A stretch of DNA of 64,000 bases from Klebsiella sp. RIT-PI-d (GCF_001187865.1 NZ_LGIT01000009.1:124001-188000), one strand, 5' to 3'. Shown: positions 12,409 to 24,212, counted from the first letter of the stretch. Notes: generated by a model from the sequence alone, not told the origin. Numbers and translations: made by a program.

Positions 12409-13383
12409 TTATTTAAAACCCACCACCGGGTGGGGCTGATACGGTGTTTCCAGTTCAGCAATGTGTTCAGGGGTGAGGGTCAGATCGACTGCCTGTAACA
12501 GCTCATTAAGCTGCTCCTGCCGCGAGCTGCCGATAATCGGTGCGGCCACGCCAGGCTTACTCAGTAACCATGCCAGCGCAACCTGTGCCCGGGTGGCACC
12601 TGTCTCTTCTGCCACGCCAGCCAGTCGTTCAGCGATCTGCGCATCGTTATCTTCCGTGGTGCTGTAAAGCGTGCTGCCAAACTCATCAGAGACGGAACGC
12701 GCGGTGGTTTCTCCCCACGGGCGGGTCAGACGACCACGGGCCAGCGGACTCCACGGGATCACCGCCACGCCTTCCTGATAGCACAACGGCAGCATTTCAC
12801 GCTCTTCTTCACGATAGATAAGATTATAGTGATCCTGCATGGTCACAAACGGTGCCCAGCCGTGCTGTTTTTGCAGCGCCAGCGCCCCGGCAAATTGTTC
12901 TGCATGCATAGAAGAGGCGCCGATATAGCGTGCTTTACCTGCTTTCACCACCTCATTCAGCGCTTCCAGCGTCTCTTCAGGCGGCGTGTTGTAATCCCAG
13001 CGGTGAATTTGCAGTAAGTCCACGTAGTCCATGTTCAGGCGACGCAGACTGTCATCAATAGAACGCAGGATCTGATCGCGGGATAGCCCTTCGGCGAGGG
13101 AGTCGACCTGGTGATACACTTTGGTGGCGACAACCACGTCTTCACGACGGGCAAAGTCGCGCAGGGCACGTCCAACGATCTCTTCACTGCTTCCGTCTGA
13201 ATAACTATTCGCGGTATCGAAAAAATTGATGCCGCCTTCCAGCGCGCGTTGAATAATCGGACGGCTACTTTCTTCCGGCAAGGTCCAGGCATGTTTGCCG
13301 CGATCCGGTTCGCCGAAGGTCATGCAGCCAAGGCAAAGGCGGGAAACCCTGAGGTCTGTTTTTCCTAACATGTTGTATTGCAT
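12409..13383 (-). CDS. yajO: aldo/keto reductase YajO
   Basis: An NADPH-dependent aldo/keto reductase, 324 residues. E. coli YajO has been linked to thiamine-related and 1-deoxyxylulose chemistry. The catalytic tetrad is visible as FDTANSY (D56, Y61), TKVYH (K88) and QIHRWD (H127). The C-terminal cofactor loop PIIGSSRQEQL is also present. It is the last gene of the xseB-ispA-dxs-yajO group, 54 bases after dxs. Downstream it abuts thiL directly because pgpA is missing. Confidence 0.95.
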   Translation of the reverse strand: MQYNMLGKTDLRVSRLCLGCMTFGEPDRGKHAWTLPEESSRPIIQRALEGGINFFDTANSYSDGSSEEIVGRALRDFARREDVVVATKVYHQVDSLAEGLSRDQILRSIDDSLRRLNMDYVDLLQIHRWDYNTPPEETLEALNEVVKAGKARYIGASSMHAEQFAGALALQKQHGWAPFVTMQDHYNLIYREEEREMLPLCYQEGVAVIPWSPLARGRLTRPWGETTARSVSDEFGSTLYSTTEDNDAQIAERLAGVAEETGATRAQVALAWLLSKPGVAAPIIGSSRQEQLNELLQAVDLTLTPEHIAELETPYQPHPVVGFK

Positions 13384-13437
13384 GGTTCCACTCCTGCTAT
13401 AAGGGTATGGTTAAGCATAGCAGGAGTAGAAGAGAGG

Positions 13438-15300
<1,863 letters not shown>

Positions 15301-15323
15301 AGAGACTCATCGCGGTGTTTCGT

Positions 15324-16223
15324 TTATTTATCACGCTGGATTATATAATTCGCCAGTGCTTCCAGTGCTGAGGTGTCGAGAGACAGTGCTGCCAGTTGAG
15401 TAAGAGACTGGCGGGCATCGACGATTAGATCCCGGGCTTTATTGCGAGCTTGCTCAAGGCCCAGCAGTGCGGGATAGGTACTTTTGCCAAGCTGCTGATC
15501 GGCACCCTGGCGCTTCCCTAATGTTGCAGTATCACCCACCACATCCAGAATGTCATCCTGAACCTGGAAGGCAAGACCTATAGATTCTGCATATGTATCA
15601 AGAATGGGCAGTACGTCACGTCCCCGATCACCTGCGCTCAGTGCGCCGAGGCGAACCGCTGCACGGATCAGCGCCCCGGTCTTATGCCGATGAATACGCT
15701 CAAGCGCCGCTAAATCGACGTGCTGACCTTCAGCGTGTAGATCCAGCGCCTGACCCCCGCACATGCCGGCAACGCCGCTGGCCTGCGCCAGCTCTGCAAT
15801 CATCGACAGGCGATCTTTGTCGGCGACGTCGGTCATTGGGGCGCTGCTTAAAATCGAAAAGGCCAGGGTTTGCAGCGCATCGCCTGCCAGGATGGCATTG
15901 GCCTCACCAAACTTAATATGGCAGGTCGGCTGGCCGCGACGCAGATCGTCATCATCCATCGCCGGCAGATCGTCATGGATCAGCGAATAAGCATGAATAC
16001 ACTCAATGGCGGCGGCAGGCGCATCCAGAGTTTGCGGACTGACACCAAACATCTCGCCGGTAGCATAGACCAGAAAAGGGCGCAGGCGTTTTCCACCTAA
16101 TAGTGCGCCATACTGCATGGCGTCGACCAGCGGAGTGTTCTGAAACGGCTGCGGGGCGATAAACTGCCGCAGTGCACCGTTGGCTCTCTCAACACAAATC
16201 TGGAGTTGTTGACTGAAATCCAT
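15324..16223 (-). CDS. ispA: (2E,6E)-farnesyl diphosphate synthase
   Basis: IspA makes geranyl and farnesyl diphosphate from IPP and DMAPP, feeding quinone and undecaprenyl carrier synthesis. The 299-residue protein has both aspartate-rich motifs: DDLPAMDDDD at about 84-93 and DDILDVVGD near 224. GGKRLRPF is the diphosphate-binding block. Its ATG follows directly after the xseB stop, which suggests translational coupling. The farnesyl product also supplies CyoE, encoded further along the window. Confidence 0.97.
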   Translation of the reverse strand: MDFSQQLQICVERANGALRQFIAPQPFQNTPLVDAMQYGALLGGKRLRPFLVYATGEMFGVSPQTLDAPAAAIECIHAYSLIHDDLPAMDDDDLRRGQPTCHIKFGEANAILAGDALQTLAFSILSSAPMTDVADKDRLSMIAELAQASGVAGMCGGQALDLHAEGQHVDLAALERIHRHKTGALIRAAVRLGALSAGDRGRDVLPILDTYAESIGLAFQVQDDILDVVGDTATLGKRQGADQQLGKSTYPALLGLEQARNKARDLIVDARQSLTQLAALSLDTSALEALANYIIQRDK

Positions 16224-16466
16224 TTACTCGGCATCCGCTGAAAAAGGGGTGAGAGGTGCGTCTTCGCCATCGGCCAGCAGGATCTGCACGCGCTGTTCAG
16301 CCTGCTGCAATTTTTTTTGACCCTGTCGTGCCAGCTGCACGCCCTGCTCGAACTCTGATAACGCTTGTTCCAGCGGCAGGCTTCCGCTTTCCAGACGAAT
16401 GACAATTTGCTCCAGTTCGCTTAACGCGCTTTCAAAACTGGTCGATGCATCGTTTTTCTTTGGCAT
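16224..16466 (-). CDS. xseB: exodeoxyribonuclease VII small subunit
   Basis: The small subunit of exonuclease VII, which degrades single-stranded DNA and needs XseA, encoded elsewhere. The 80-residue acidic helical protein contains the family signature [18 protein letters not shown] followed by [14 protein letters not shown]. It is the first gene of the xseB-ispA-dxs-yajO operon and is divergent from thiI. Confidence 0.97.
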   Translation of the reverse strand: MPKKNDASTSFESALSELEQIVIRLESGSLPLEQALSEFEQGVQLARQGQKKLQQAEQRVQILLADGEDAPLTPFSADAE

Positions 16467-16675
16467 AGTAAATGTCTGACTCTCAGTAATTTCTGCTCAG
16501 GGTTAATGGTAACGGACCCGGCATGATAAGCAAATAACGCGCAATGATAAGGGCATTTGCGCAGAATGACCGCGATGGTGGTATACTTGCGCGCCTGGAT
16601 GTAGCCGCAGGTATGGGCTGCTGTACACTTTTCCACTACAAGTCGTTTGAGACTTGCCAAAGAACCATTGCCGCC

Positions 16676-18124
16676 ATGAAGTTTATCATTAAATTGTTTC
16701 CGGAAATCACTATCAAAAGCCAATCTGTGCGTTTGCGCTTTACCAAGATTTTAACCGGCAACATTCGTAACGTTTTTAAATGCTATAGCGACGCTCTCGC
16801 TATTGTCCGTCACTGGGACCATATTGAAGTTCGCGTTAAAGACGAGAACCTCGGTCCAGTTATTCGCGACGGGCTGACCCGTATTCCGGGTATTCATCAT
16901 ATTCTGGAAGTAGAGGATGTTCCCTTTACCTCCCTGCACGACATCTTCGAAAAAGCGCTGGCGCTCTACCGCGAGCGACTGGAAGGAAAGTCCTTCTGCG
17001 TTCGTATCAAGCGCCGTGGTACTCACGAGTTTAGCTCTATTGAAGCGGAACGCTACGTGGGTGGCGGTCTGAATCAGCATATTGAGTCTGCGCGTGTAAA
17101 ACTGACGAAGCCGGACGTTACCGTTAATCTCGAAATTGAAAATGACCGCCTGCTGCTGGTGAATAACCGCGTTGAAGGGATTGGCGGTTATCCGATTGGA
17201 ACGCAGGAAGATGTGATGTCGCTGATTTCCGGCGGTTTCGACTCTGGCGTGTCCAGCTATATGCTGATGCGCCGCGGCTGCCGGGTACATTACTGCTTCT
17301 TTAATCTTGGCGGTGCTGCGCATGAAATTGGCGTACGTCAGGTCGCGCATTATCTCTGGAACCGCTTCGGTAGCTCCCACCGCGTGCGTTTTGTGGCGAT
17401 TAATTTCGAGCCGGTGGTTGGCGAAATCCTCGAAAAAGTGGATGACGGCCAGATGGGCGTGGTGCTGAAACGCATGATGATGCGTGCCGCCTCGAAAGTA
17501 GCAGAACGTTATGGCGTTCAGGCGCTGGTGACCGGTGAAGCGCTGGGCCAGGTGTCCAGCCAGACCTTAACTAACCTGCGCTTAATCGACAATGTTACCG
17601 ACACCCTGATCCTGCGTCCGCTGATCTCTCACGATAAAGAACATATTATCGATCTGGCGCGAGAGATCGGTACGGAAGATTTTGCCCGTACCATGCCGGA
17701 ATACTGCGGCGTAATTTCGAAAAGCCCGACCGTGAAGGCAGTGAAAGCCAAAATCGAAGAAGAAGAAGCGCACTTTGACTTCAGTATTCTTGATCGCGTG
17801 ATCAGTGAAGCGAATAACGTTGATATCCGTGAAATTGCCCAGCAGGCGCAGCAGGAGGTCGTTGAGGTTGAAACCGTCACCGGCTTTGGTCCGAATGATG
17901 CGATCCTCGACATCCGTTCTGTTGATGAGCAGGATGATAAGCCGCTGAAGGTAGAAGGCGTCGACGTGGTTGGCCTGCCATTCTACAAACTGAGCACCAA
18001 ATTTGGCGATCTTGACCAGAGTAAAACCTGGCTGCTGTGGTGCGAGCGTGGCGTAATGAGCCGCCTGCAGGCGCTGTATTTGCGCGAGCAGGGGTTTACT
18101 AACGTAAAAGTGTACCGACCGTAG
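16676..18124 (+). CDS. thiI: tRNA 4-thiouridine synthase / sulfurtransferase ThiI
   Basis: ThiI adenylates U8 of tRNA and inserts sulfur to form 4-thiouridine; its rhodanese domain also serves thiamine thiazole synthesis. The 482-residue protein has a ferredoxin-like/THUMP N-terminal region (about 1-165), the pyrophosphatase P-loop SGGFDS at 185-190, and a C-terminal rhodanese domain with active-site Cys in WCERGV (about 456). ATG 16676 gives the family start [18 protein letters not shown] and the E. coli length. A Shine-Dalgarno is poor, and the upstream in-frame extension has no counterpart. Confidence 0.97.
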   Translation: MKFIIKLFPEITIKSQSVRLRFTKILTGNIRNVFKCYSDALAIVRHWDHIEVRVKDENLGPVIRDGLTRIPGIHHILEVEDVPFTSLHDIFEKALALYRERLEGKSFCVRIKRRGTHEFSSIEAERYVGGGLNQHIESARVKLTKPDVTVNLEIENDRLLLVNNRVEGIGGYPIGTQEDVMSLISGGFDSGVSSYMLMRRGCRVHYCFFNLGGAAHEIGVRQVAHYLWNRFGSSHRVRFVAINFEPVVGEILEKVDDGQMGVVLKRMMMRAASKVAERYGVQALVTGEALGQVSSQTLTNLRLIDNVTDTLILRPLISHDKEHIIDLAREIGTEDFARTMPEYCGVISKSPTVKAVKAKIEEEEAHFDFSILDRVISEANNVDIREIAQQAQQEVVEVETVTGFGPNDAILDIRSVDEQDDKPLKVEGVDVVGLPFYKLSTKFGDLDQSKTWLLWCERGVMSRLQALYLREQGFTNVKVYRP

Positions 18125-18150
18125 TCCGTTGGCGTGCCAGCACAGCGCTT

Positions 18151-18186
18151 ATCGGGCCTGCAGAGTAACGCTTTTGCAGGCCCGAT
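18151..18186. repeat. REP-like palindrome between thiI and yajL
   Basis: A 12-bp perfect inverted repeat (atcgggcctgca / tgcaggcccgat) with a 12-base loop, preceded by CGCTT. The pattern is like enterobacterial REP units and lies between two convergent genes, where REPs are common. It can also act as a terminator or mRNA end stabiliser. Confidence 0.65.
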
Positions 18187-18202
18187 GCGCGGGCAGCAGT
18201 AT

Positions 18203-18793
18203 TTATTCGTAGTAGTTATAAATCCCTGCTGGCATCACCAGCTGCGATGCCACCTCATGGGCCTTTTCACGCCCAACCAGCAGATCAATGATTTTCAGGC
18301 CAAAATCAATGGATGTTCCCGGCGCCTGACTGGTGAGCAGTTTAAAGCGTGCATCCCAGACCACGCGTCTGTCCTGCCACTGTGCTTCAGGGATCTTATC
18401 TTTCAGCGCCGGGAAACCGGTCATATTGGCGAATGGAAAGATATTGTGTGGGATCAGTACCGTGGCTGGGGCGGCGCAAATCGCGGCAACAATGCGCCCG
18501 GAATGCTGGAACTGCCTGACGGTTTCAACCAGCAGCGGGCTGTCGCGAAAACATTCTGCGCCTTTAACGCCGCCGGGCAGAATAATGATGTCAAAATCGC
18601 CATCGGCCACCTCCACCAGCGGGGCATCGGCCAGCAGCCTGACGCCGCGCGAGCAGGTAACGGCCAGATTGCCGTCGCTGGCGGTGCTGGCAACCGTGAC
18701 CGGAATACCGCCGCGAACAAGCAGGTCGATCGTGGTGACGGCTTCGGTTTCCTCACTACCAGGGGCGAGGCATATCAGTGCTGCTACGCTCAT
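18203..18793 (-). CDS. yajL: DJ-1/PfpI-family protein YajL (protein/nucleic-acid deglycase, oxidative-stress chaperone)
   Basis: YajL is the E. coli DJ-1 homologue, reported as an oxidative-stress chaperone and glyoxal-adduct deglycase. The 196-residue protein has the nucleophile elbow AAICAAPA with Cys106 and the conserved E15/E16 region (PGSEETEAV). I chose ATG 18793 because it gives the E. coli length and has GAGAG five bases upstream; GTG 18799 would add two residues. The 5' end overlaps the 3' end of panE by 38 bases, so the two are probably cotranscribed. Confidence 0.95.
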   Translation of the reverse strand: MSVAALICLAPGSEETEAVTTIDLLVRGGIPVTVASTASDGNLAVTCSRGVRLLADAPLVEVADGDFDIIILPGGVKGAECFRDSPLLVETVRQFQHSGRIVAAICAAPATVLIPHNIFPFANMTGFPALKDKIPEAQWQDRRVVWDARFKLLTSQAPGTSIDFGLKIIDLLVGREKAHEVASQLVMPAGIYNYYE

Positions 18794-19667
18794 ATTCACT
18801 CTCTTTACGTTTTACCTGCTCGAACAGGCGGGTATTTTCAGGAACGGCGATCCCGTGCGCCCGTGCACGCCGTAAAAAGTAGCCGGTAATATAGTCGATC
18901 TCAGTATGACGCTGGCTGCGGATGTCCTGCAACATGGAGGAAATGTTGTCTCTCGTGCTGTCGATTACCTGATAAACATAAGTAAGCACGTTTTCCAGCG
19001 ACGTATGAAAACCTTCTCGCTCCATTACCGCTTCAATTTCTGTACACAGTACTTCAATGATTTCCGGATGACGGCGCAATTCGCCGTTACGGCAGTTCCA
19101 TATGGCGGTTAGCGGATTGATCACACAGTTGACCGCCAGCTTCTCCCACAGTGCGGAATGAATATTATTATGCCAGGCAACATCGGGCAGCACTTTTTGC
19201 AGGATATCCGCGAGCCAGCTGTAATCCTGAGGATAGGTGTGCGCCGGACCAATGTGCGTAATGCCGCTCGCCACGTGTACGATGACATTACCATCATGTC
19301 TTGCGGCCTGGGTGGTGGCGGAAATCAGCAGCGGCTGTTGCAGGTTGCGCAGCTCATCGACAGCCCCCATCCCATTATGGATCAACAGGACAGGGGAAGT
19401 TTTTGGTAACGTTGCCGATAGCGTTCTTACTGCATCAGAAACCTGCCAGGCTTTAAGCGTAACGAGCAGCAGATCGCTCTGGGCCAGGAAATCAGGATCG
19501 TTGGCGATAACGGATTGGTTAATAATGGAACCGTCCAGCTCAACCAGGTTCACGCTGCAATAGGGTTGCGGTACGCGTAACCAGCCCTGAACCTCGTGCC
19601 CACGTTTATGCAGCGCGGTCAGCCACAATTGCCCCAGCGCACCGCATCCCAGTACGGTAATTTTCAT
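18756..19667 (-). CDS. panE: 2-dehydropantoate 2-reductase (ketopantoate reductase)
   Basis: PanE reduces ketopantoate to pantoate with NADPH on the route to pantothenate and coenzyme A. The 303-residue protein starts with the Rossmann motif GCGALGQL (7-14) and has the catalytic block [16 protein letters not shown] with the lysine near residue 176. The C-terminal helical domain ends in [15 protein letters not shown] lies just upstream of the ATG. yajQ is transcribed divergently. Confidence 0.97.
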   Translation of the reverse strand: MKITVLGCGALGQLWLTALHKRGHEVQGWLRVPQPYCSVNLVELDGSIINQSVIANDPDFLAQSDLLLVTLKAWQVSDAVRTLSATLPKTSPVLLIHNGMGAVDELRNLQQPLLISATTQAARHDGNVIVHVASGITHIGPAHTYPQDYSWLADILQKVLPDVAWHNNIHSALWEKLAVNCVINPLTAIWNCRNGELRRHPEIIEVLCTEIEAVMEREGFHTSLENVLTYVYQVIDSTRDNISSMLQDIRSQRHTEIDYITGYFLRRARAHGIAVPENTRLFEQVKRKESEYERSSTDMPRPW

Positions 19668-19791
19668 TGCTCCTCCTCACCTGTCATAACTCCATTATAG
19701 CGTTTTCAGCTATGCTTCTGGACAGAACAAGTTGAGTTATGCCGTATGGCGGGTATTATGCATCGCAAACAAAACTAAGGGAGAAGAAAAG

Positions 19792-20283
19792 ATGCCATCT
19801 TTCGATATCGTTTCTGAAGTTGATCTTCAGGAAGCCCGTAACGCAGTTGATAATGCCAGCCGCGAAGTCGAGTCTCGATTTGATTTTCGCAACGTTGAGG
19901 CCACATTTGAGCTGAACGATGCTAATAAGACCATTAAAGTCCTGAGCGAATCTGATTTTCAGGTTAACCAGTTACTGGATATTTTACGTGCCAAACTGCT
20001 CAAACGTGGCATTGAAGGAACGTCGCTGGATGTGCCAGAAACGTTCATTCATAGCGGTAAAACCTGGTTCGTGGAAGCGAAACTGAAGCAGGGTATTGAA
20101 AGCGCCGTGCAGAAAAAACTGGTCAAGCTGATTAAAGACAGCAAGCTGAAAGTACAGGCGCAAATTCAGGGCGAAGAGATCCGCATTACCGGTAAATCGC
20201 GTGACGATTTGCAGGCCGTCATGGCGCTGGTGCGCGGCGGCGATCTCGGTCAGCCATTCCAGTTTAAAAACTTCCGCGATTAA
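19792..20283 (+). CDS. yajQ: nucleotide-binding protein YajQ
   Basis: A small two-domain RRM-like protein; family members bind nucleotides, and in Xanthomonas a homologue binds cyclic di-GMP. The 163-residue product starts [20 protein letters not shown] at ATG 19792, preceded by AAGGGAGAAG, and matches E. coli YajQ in length. The upstream in-frame extension is rejected because of this strong ribosome site. Physiological role is unclear. Confidence 0.96.
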   Translation: MPSFDIVSEVDLQEARNAVDNASREVESRFDFRNVEATFELNDANKTIKVLSESDFQVNQLLDILRAKLLKRGIEGTSLDVPETFIHSGKTWFVEAKLKQGIESAVQKKLVKLIKDSKLKVQAQIQGEEIRITGKSRDDLQAVMALVRGGDLGQPFQFKNFRD

Positions 20284-20291
20284 GCGTTGGG

Positions 20292-20314
20292 TCGGGGCAG
20301 GTTAACTGCCCCGA
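20292..20314. terminator. hairpin between convergent yajQ and yajR
   Basis: A 9-bp perfect stem (tcggggcag / ctgccccga) lies 8 bases after the yajQ stop and 4 bases before the yajR stop. T-tracts are short. Confidence 0.65.
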
Positions 20315-20317
20315 TAT

Positions 20318-21682
20318 TTACGCCGTTTTAATTAGCGTCTCAATCTCAAAACGGTTAGTCACCTTACTGTCAATTTTGACGTACGCGGAGTGTTCCTGCT
20401 CCACGACCAGCACTTCACTGACTCCCCCGGCGGCCAGCAGGCGCTGTCTTAATCCCTCATCGGCTGCAATCTCCGGTGGAATTTCCACTCGCAGGCTACT
20501 CACATAAGGTGGCTCCTTCATGGTACTGGCCACAAGCAGCCAGATTGTCGCCAGTAATGCGCCTGCGAGAAAAACGGTTTGCGAATCAAAGAAGCCGTCT
20601 ACCCAGCCGCCCAGCGCGCCGCCGATGGCCACGCCAATAAACTGGCTGGTGGAGTAAACGCCCATCGCGGTACCTTTATAGCCTGCCGGAGACTCTTTGC
20701 TGATAAGCGACGGCAGCAGTGCTTCCATCAGATTAAACGCTAAAAAGAACAGCTGAACGCCGGCGATCAGTTCCCAAAAGTGCGGCCCCGCGCCCCAGAG
20801 TACAATTTCGGCAATCAGTAACAGCGCGACACATACCAGGAACACGCGCTTCATTCGGCGTTTTACTTCAGCGTAAATAATAAACGGCACCACTGACACA
20901 AACGAAATCAGCATGGTGATGAGATACACTTTCCAGTGTTCTGCTGCCGGGAATCCGGCCTCTTCCATCTGACCGGGCAGGGCGACGAAAGTCGACATCA
21001 GCAGAATGTGCAGGCACATGATGCCAAAGTTAAGCTTCAGTAGCCCCGGCTCCATCATCACTTTGCTAAAGCAGCCTTTTACCATTCCCGATTCGCGGTT
21101 TAATACGTGACTGGTGCTATCCGGTACCACCCAAAGGGTCAGCGCAATACCTGTCGAGGCCAGGATTGCAATCATCCAGAACAGCGCGTTAAGGCCCAGC
21201 TTATGGGTAATAATCGGTCCGAGCACCATAGCAATAGCAAAGGTGATACCGAAGCTTACGCCGATAAACGCCATCGCTTTAGTGCGGTTTTGCTCGCGGG
21301 TTAAATCAGAGAGTAAAGCCATTACGGCGGCGGCAATGGCACCGGACCCCTGGAGCGCACGACCGAGAATAATGCCCCAGATAGAAGTAGAGAGTGCCGC
21401 TATCACGCTACCGACGATAAAAATAGCCAGTCCGCCGACAATCAGCGGCTTGCGACCAATGCGATCGGAGAGTAAGCCAAAGGGAATTTGAAAAACAGCC
21501 TGAGCGAGACCGTAGATACCAATGGCCAGACCGATTAATGCTTCGCTCGCGCCCTGTAGCGCCATACCGTAAGTGGTTAACACGGGCAGCACCATAAACA
21601 TACCGAGCATACGCAGGGAGAAAACGGTCCCCAAACCCCAGGTGGCGCGTAACTCACCCGGCGTCATTTTATAATCGTTCAT
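20318..21682 (-). CDS. yajR: MFS transporter YajR
   Basis: A major facilitator superfamily efflux-type transporter of unknown substrate, 454 residues, the E. coli length. Twelve membrane segments are apparent between about residues 15 and 390, with the family motif GLLSDRIGRKPLI in the loop after helix 2. The C-terminal cytosolic YAM domain (about 395-454, ferredoxin-like, VLVVEQEHSAYVKIDSK) is complete. The next gene upstream on the same strand has its own terminator. Confidence 0.96.
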   Translation of the reverse strand: MNDYKMTPGELRATWGLGTVFSLRMLGMFMVLPVLTTYGMALQGASEALIGLAIGIYGLAQAVFQIPFGLLSDRIGRKPLIVGGLAIFIVGSVIAALSTSIWGIILGRALQGSGAIAAAVMALLSDLTREQNRTKAMAFIGVSFGITFAIAMVLGPIITHKLGLNALFWMIAILASTGIALTLWVVPDSTSHVLNRESGMVKGCFSKVMMEPGLLKLNFGIMCLHILLMSTFVALPGQMEEAGFPAAEHWKVYLITMLISFVSVVPFIIYAEVKRRMKRVFLVCVALLLIAEIVLWGAGPHFWELIAGVQLFFLAFNLMEALLPSLISKESPAGYKGTAMGVYSTSQFIGVAIGGALGGWVDGFFDSQTVFLAGALLATIWLLVASTMKEPPYVSSLRVEIPPEIAADEGLRQRLLAAGGVSEVLVVEQEHSAYVKIDSKVTNRFEIETLIKTA

Positions 21683-21911
21683 TACTACCTCTGCTTTAAT
21701 ATTGCGTCTAGTGTAGTGCGAGTAAGCGACCGGGTAAACTGAGCGATAATTAACAAATATTACTTTGATGAATGATTTGTGCCTTTAACCGCTGACGGAT
21801 GCCGTGGACGATAGGGTAAACGTAGAAAGTTAACGGGTACATTGAGATGGGTGCTGCTTCTCTTTTGGGCACAGAATCACGCTTAAAATAAGCGAAATAG
21901 GGAGGATAATG

Positions 21912-21950
21912 CGCAAAATAAAAAAATACCTTCATTTTTAAATGAAGGTA
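21912..21950 (-). terminator. terminator of the orphan gene at 21982-23043
   Basis: A perfect 11-bp stem (aaatgaaggta / taccttcattt read on either strand) at 21927-21950, followed on the minus strand by TTTTTTATTTT. It isolates the orphan gene from yajR. Confidence 0.85.
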
Positions 21951-21981
21951 TTAATGAGTAAAAGAATTAACTGGATATTAA

Positions 21982-23043
21982 TTATGCAAACTGTACCAGG
22001 CGAAGGTTTTTCAGCGTTTCGTAATCAGTGGACTGGTTAGGATAAATAACCTGGATACTTAATTTCATAGCCGCTTCTGGCTTAATGATATGATTATCAA
22101 GGCTGTCCAGATAAATATTGCCATTTACCGACTTCTCAATATTCAGTTTGACCCAGCTATTTTCTGATGCCAGCCATTGCGGAGAAATTCTCGCTCCTTC
22201 CGGCAGGATGAATGACAGTTCCCACTGTTTAACCATGGTCTCTTCGGAGCAGAGAAGTAGCGTGTAGCTGTAGACATAATCTGTGCTCGGCCACATATCC
22301 TGCCATTTACCGGCGAAGGTCTGCTCAACGCGAAGTTTACGAGGCTCAGTGACCGAAACGCTGGTATAGGAAATATTATTGCCTTCGTTGATAATTCCGA
22401 AAGGCATGGTCAGTACGCAAGTCAAAGTGGCTGCGCCTATGCTTTCACCCAGCAGGGGAATACGAACTACCTGAGTACCTTTTGCAGGAATATCAACAGA
22501 CTGGCCGAATGCGCCTACCGAGAAAATACCGGTTTCGCTGCTTGTTGCAGTAACGTTTGCCCCGGCAATGGCGTCGTCGCTATCGTTCTTCAGCAGCAGC
22601 AGTGCATAATAGGATTCTTCTTCCTGTAAGGTAATGGCCGATTCGATAGACAGGGTGACATTGACGTTTTCAACGGGCGCGGACACCACGGAGTTGACCG
22701 CGTCATTCCATGTGCCTGAGCCTAAAGTATAATCAGCAAGGGACGTAATATTGTTTCCTGCTTTTACCGTCATAAACTTGCCGTCAAGATACAGGCCAGA
22801 CACCAGTGTCGCGTCCTGATCCATCTTGTTAACAATACTGGAGACGCCATTCCCTGTTCCTAAAGGAAAGCCATAGCTTTCAAGTTGGCTTCTATCAAGA
22901 GAAATATCAGGTGAGACTATAAGGATATCACCCGCAGTGTTTCCTGCATTAAAGTTAACGTGTGTATAAATCGCTAGTTTTCCAGCTGGGCATTTATCCT
23001 CGCCTTTGCTGCCTTTAATCAGATAAACATCCTGGTTTTCCAT
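21982..23043 (-). CDS. orphan beta-rich protein: crystallin-like, Ig-like and CBM2-like regions
   Basis: I do not recognise this 353-residue protein as a named family. Residues 20-121 look like a beta-gamma-crystallin unit pair: LAIYTHVNFN opens a Greek-key-like motif, GVSSIVN closes it, a second begins LYLDGKFMTV and closes with NDAVNS, close to the calcium-binding pattern [ND][ND]xx[ST]S. Residues 125-235 resemble an Ig-like/CARDB repeat. Residues 235-335 resemble a bacterial carbohydrate-binding (CBM2-type) fold, with QWELSFILPEGARISPQW. There is no signal peptide or membrane span. AAGGAG lies five to six bases before the ATG. The gene is single, has its own terminator, is AT-richer than its neighbours, and lies between yajR and cyoE, which adjoin in E. 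coli. Confidence 0.8.
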   Translation of the reverse strand: MENQDVYLIKGSKGEDKCPAGKLAIYTHVNFNAGNTAGDILIVSPDISLDRSQLESYGFPLGTGNGVSSIVNKMDQDATLVSGLYLDGKFMTVKAGNNITSLADYTLGSGTWNDAVNSVVSAPVENVNVTLSIESAITLQEEESYYALLLLKNDSDDAIAGANVTATSSETGIFSVGAFGQSVDIPAKGTQVVRIPLLGESIGAATLTCVLTMPFGIINEGNNISYTSVSVTEPRKLRVEQTFAGKWQDMWPSTDYVYSYTLLLCSEETMVKQWELSFILPEGARISPQWLASENSWVKLNIEKSVNGNIYLDSLDNHIIKPEAAMKLSIQVIYPNQSTDYETLKNLRLVQFA

Positions 23044-23082
23044 TTTCTACTCCTTGTTTTTATATTAAGTAAATTATTCAGC

Positions 23083-23100
23083 GAACAGCCAATCGTGTTC
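23083..23100. promoter_or_regulatory. inverted repeat upstream of the orphan gene
   Basis: GAACA at 23083-23087 and TGTTC at 23096-23100 form an 18-base dyad about 40 bases before the ATG at 23043, a place where an operator could sit. No regulator is identified. The flanking DNA is AT-rich. Confidence 0.3.
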
Positions 23101-23262
23101 GTGAGGCAAAGTTACCGATATTGTTGAAAAAAACTTACTCAATAAACATCACAAAAAATAATTTATTATGCTGATGTGGAGAGGGGCAGGTTTGATACCT
23201 GCGTAGTACTATTAGCTGTTCAGAACGGTGTTGATTGAGAAACAGGGCAGGTTAAAAGAGAA

Positions 23263-23288
23263 TTAAAAAGGGTGCCGAAGCACCCTTT
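23263..23288 (-). terminator. terminator after cyoE
   Basis: A 9-bp perfect stem (aaagggtgc / gcacccttt) with a four-base TTCG loop (minus strand) is followed by a T-rich tract. It ends the cyo operon. Confidence 0.9.
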
Positions 23289-23313
23289 GTGATGTTGATA
23301 GCATCCGATGATA

Positions 23314-24201
23314 TTAGCGAACGTAAGCCAGTACGCTATGTGATGCCGGTACCATAAAGTCGACTGACATCATTACGCTTAACGCTGTAATGGCGACAAT
23401 GGAAAAGCCGAACAGTTTGCGCGCCCAGACTTTATCGTCTTCGACCTTATATCCGCGCAGGGCCATGCCCAGCCACCACACGCTTACCGCTGCGGCTACG
23501 ATCAGATACTTATACCCGGCGTAGCCGCCAAGGGTAAGCATCAACGTGGCCACTGCGAAGGCGATGATATAGACCGTGATGTGGTTTTTTGCGACCGAAA
23601 TACCTTTAACCACCGGTAAAACCGGAATGTTCGCCGCCTGATAATCCTTAAAACGGAAAATCGCAATGGCGTAAGAGTGGGGCATCTGCCACAGGCTAAA
23701 AATAGCCAGCAGAATAGCGGCACCGCTGTCGAACTGGTTAGCAACGGCGCAGTAGCCAATCACCGGCGGCGCAGCGCCGGAGAGTGAACCAATCAGCGTG
23801 CCGTAAACGGAGTGACGTTTCATATACAGGCTATACACACCCACATACACCACGAAACCCATTACGCCCAGCCAGCAGGCCAGCGGGTTAGCACCGAACC
23901 ACAGCAGCATAAAGCCAGCAATACCCAACAAGGTGGCGTACACCAGCGAGACTTTTGGCGAGATCAGCCCCTTGACCAGCACCCGGTTTTTCGTCCGCTC
24001 CATCTTACGATCGATATCGCGGTCGATATAGTTGTTAAAAACACAACCCGAGGCGACCACCAGCGACACGCCTAACAGCGTGGCGGCAAACAGCGGATAG
24101 TTAATGCTGCCCTGAGAGGCCAACAGAAATCCACCGATTACCGAAATCAGGTTGCCAAAAATAATGCCCGGTTTTGTAACTTGCAGGTATTGCTTAAACA
24201 T
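23314..24201 (-). CDS. cyoE: protoheme IX farnesyltransferase (heme O synthase)
   Basis: CyoE attaches a farnesyl group to heme b, making heme O for cytochrome bo3. The 295-residue inner-membrane prenyltransferase has about seven to nine spans and the aspartate-rich substrate motif [14 protein letters not shown] (about residues 65-78). The start at ATG 24201 gives [17 protein letters not shown], as in E. coli; the upstream extension overlaps cyoD and is rejected. It is the last gene of cyoABCDE and is followed by a good terminator. Confidence 0.97.
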   Translation of the reverse strand: MFKQYLQVTKPGIIFGNLISVIGGFLLASQGSINYPLFAATLLGVSLVVASGCVFNNYIDRDIDRKMERTKNRVLVKGLISPKVSLVYATLLGIAGFMLLWFGANPLACWLGVMGFVVYVGVYSLYMKRHSVYGTLIGSLSGAAPPVIGYCAVANQFDSGAAILLAIFSLWQMPHSYAIAIFRFKDYQAANIPVLPVVKGISVAKNHITVYIIAFAVATLMLTLGGYAGYKYLIVAAAVSVWWLGMALRGYKVEDDKVWARKLFGFSIVAITALSVMMSVDFMVPASHSVLAYVR

Positions 24202-24212
24202 ACTCGCCGCTC

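Noticed and set aside
16751-17380. 209-codon open frame antisense to thiI
   Set aside because: Shadow of a conserved gene; no support.
21750-21935. 61-codon open frame between yajR and the orphan gene
   Set aside because: Overlaps the orphan gene's terminator hairpin and has no ribosome site or family resemblance.
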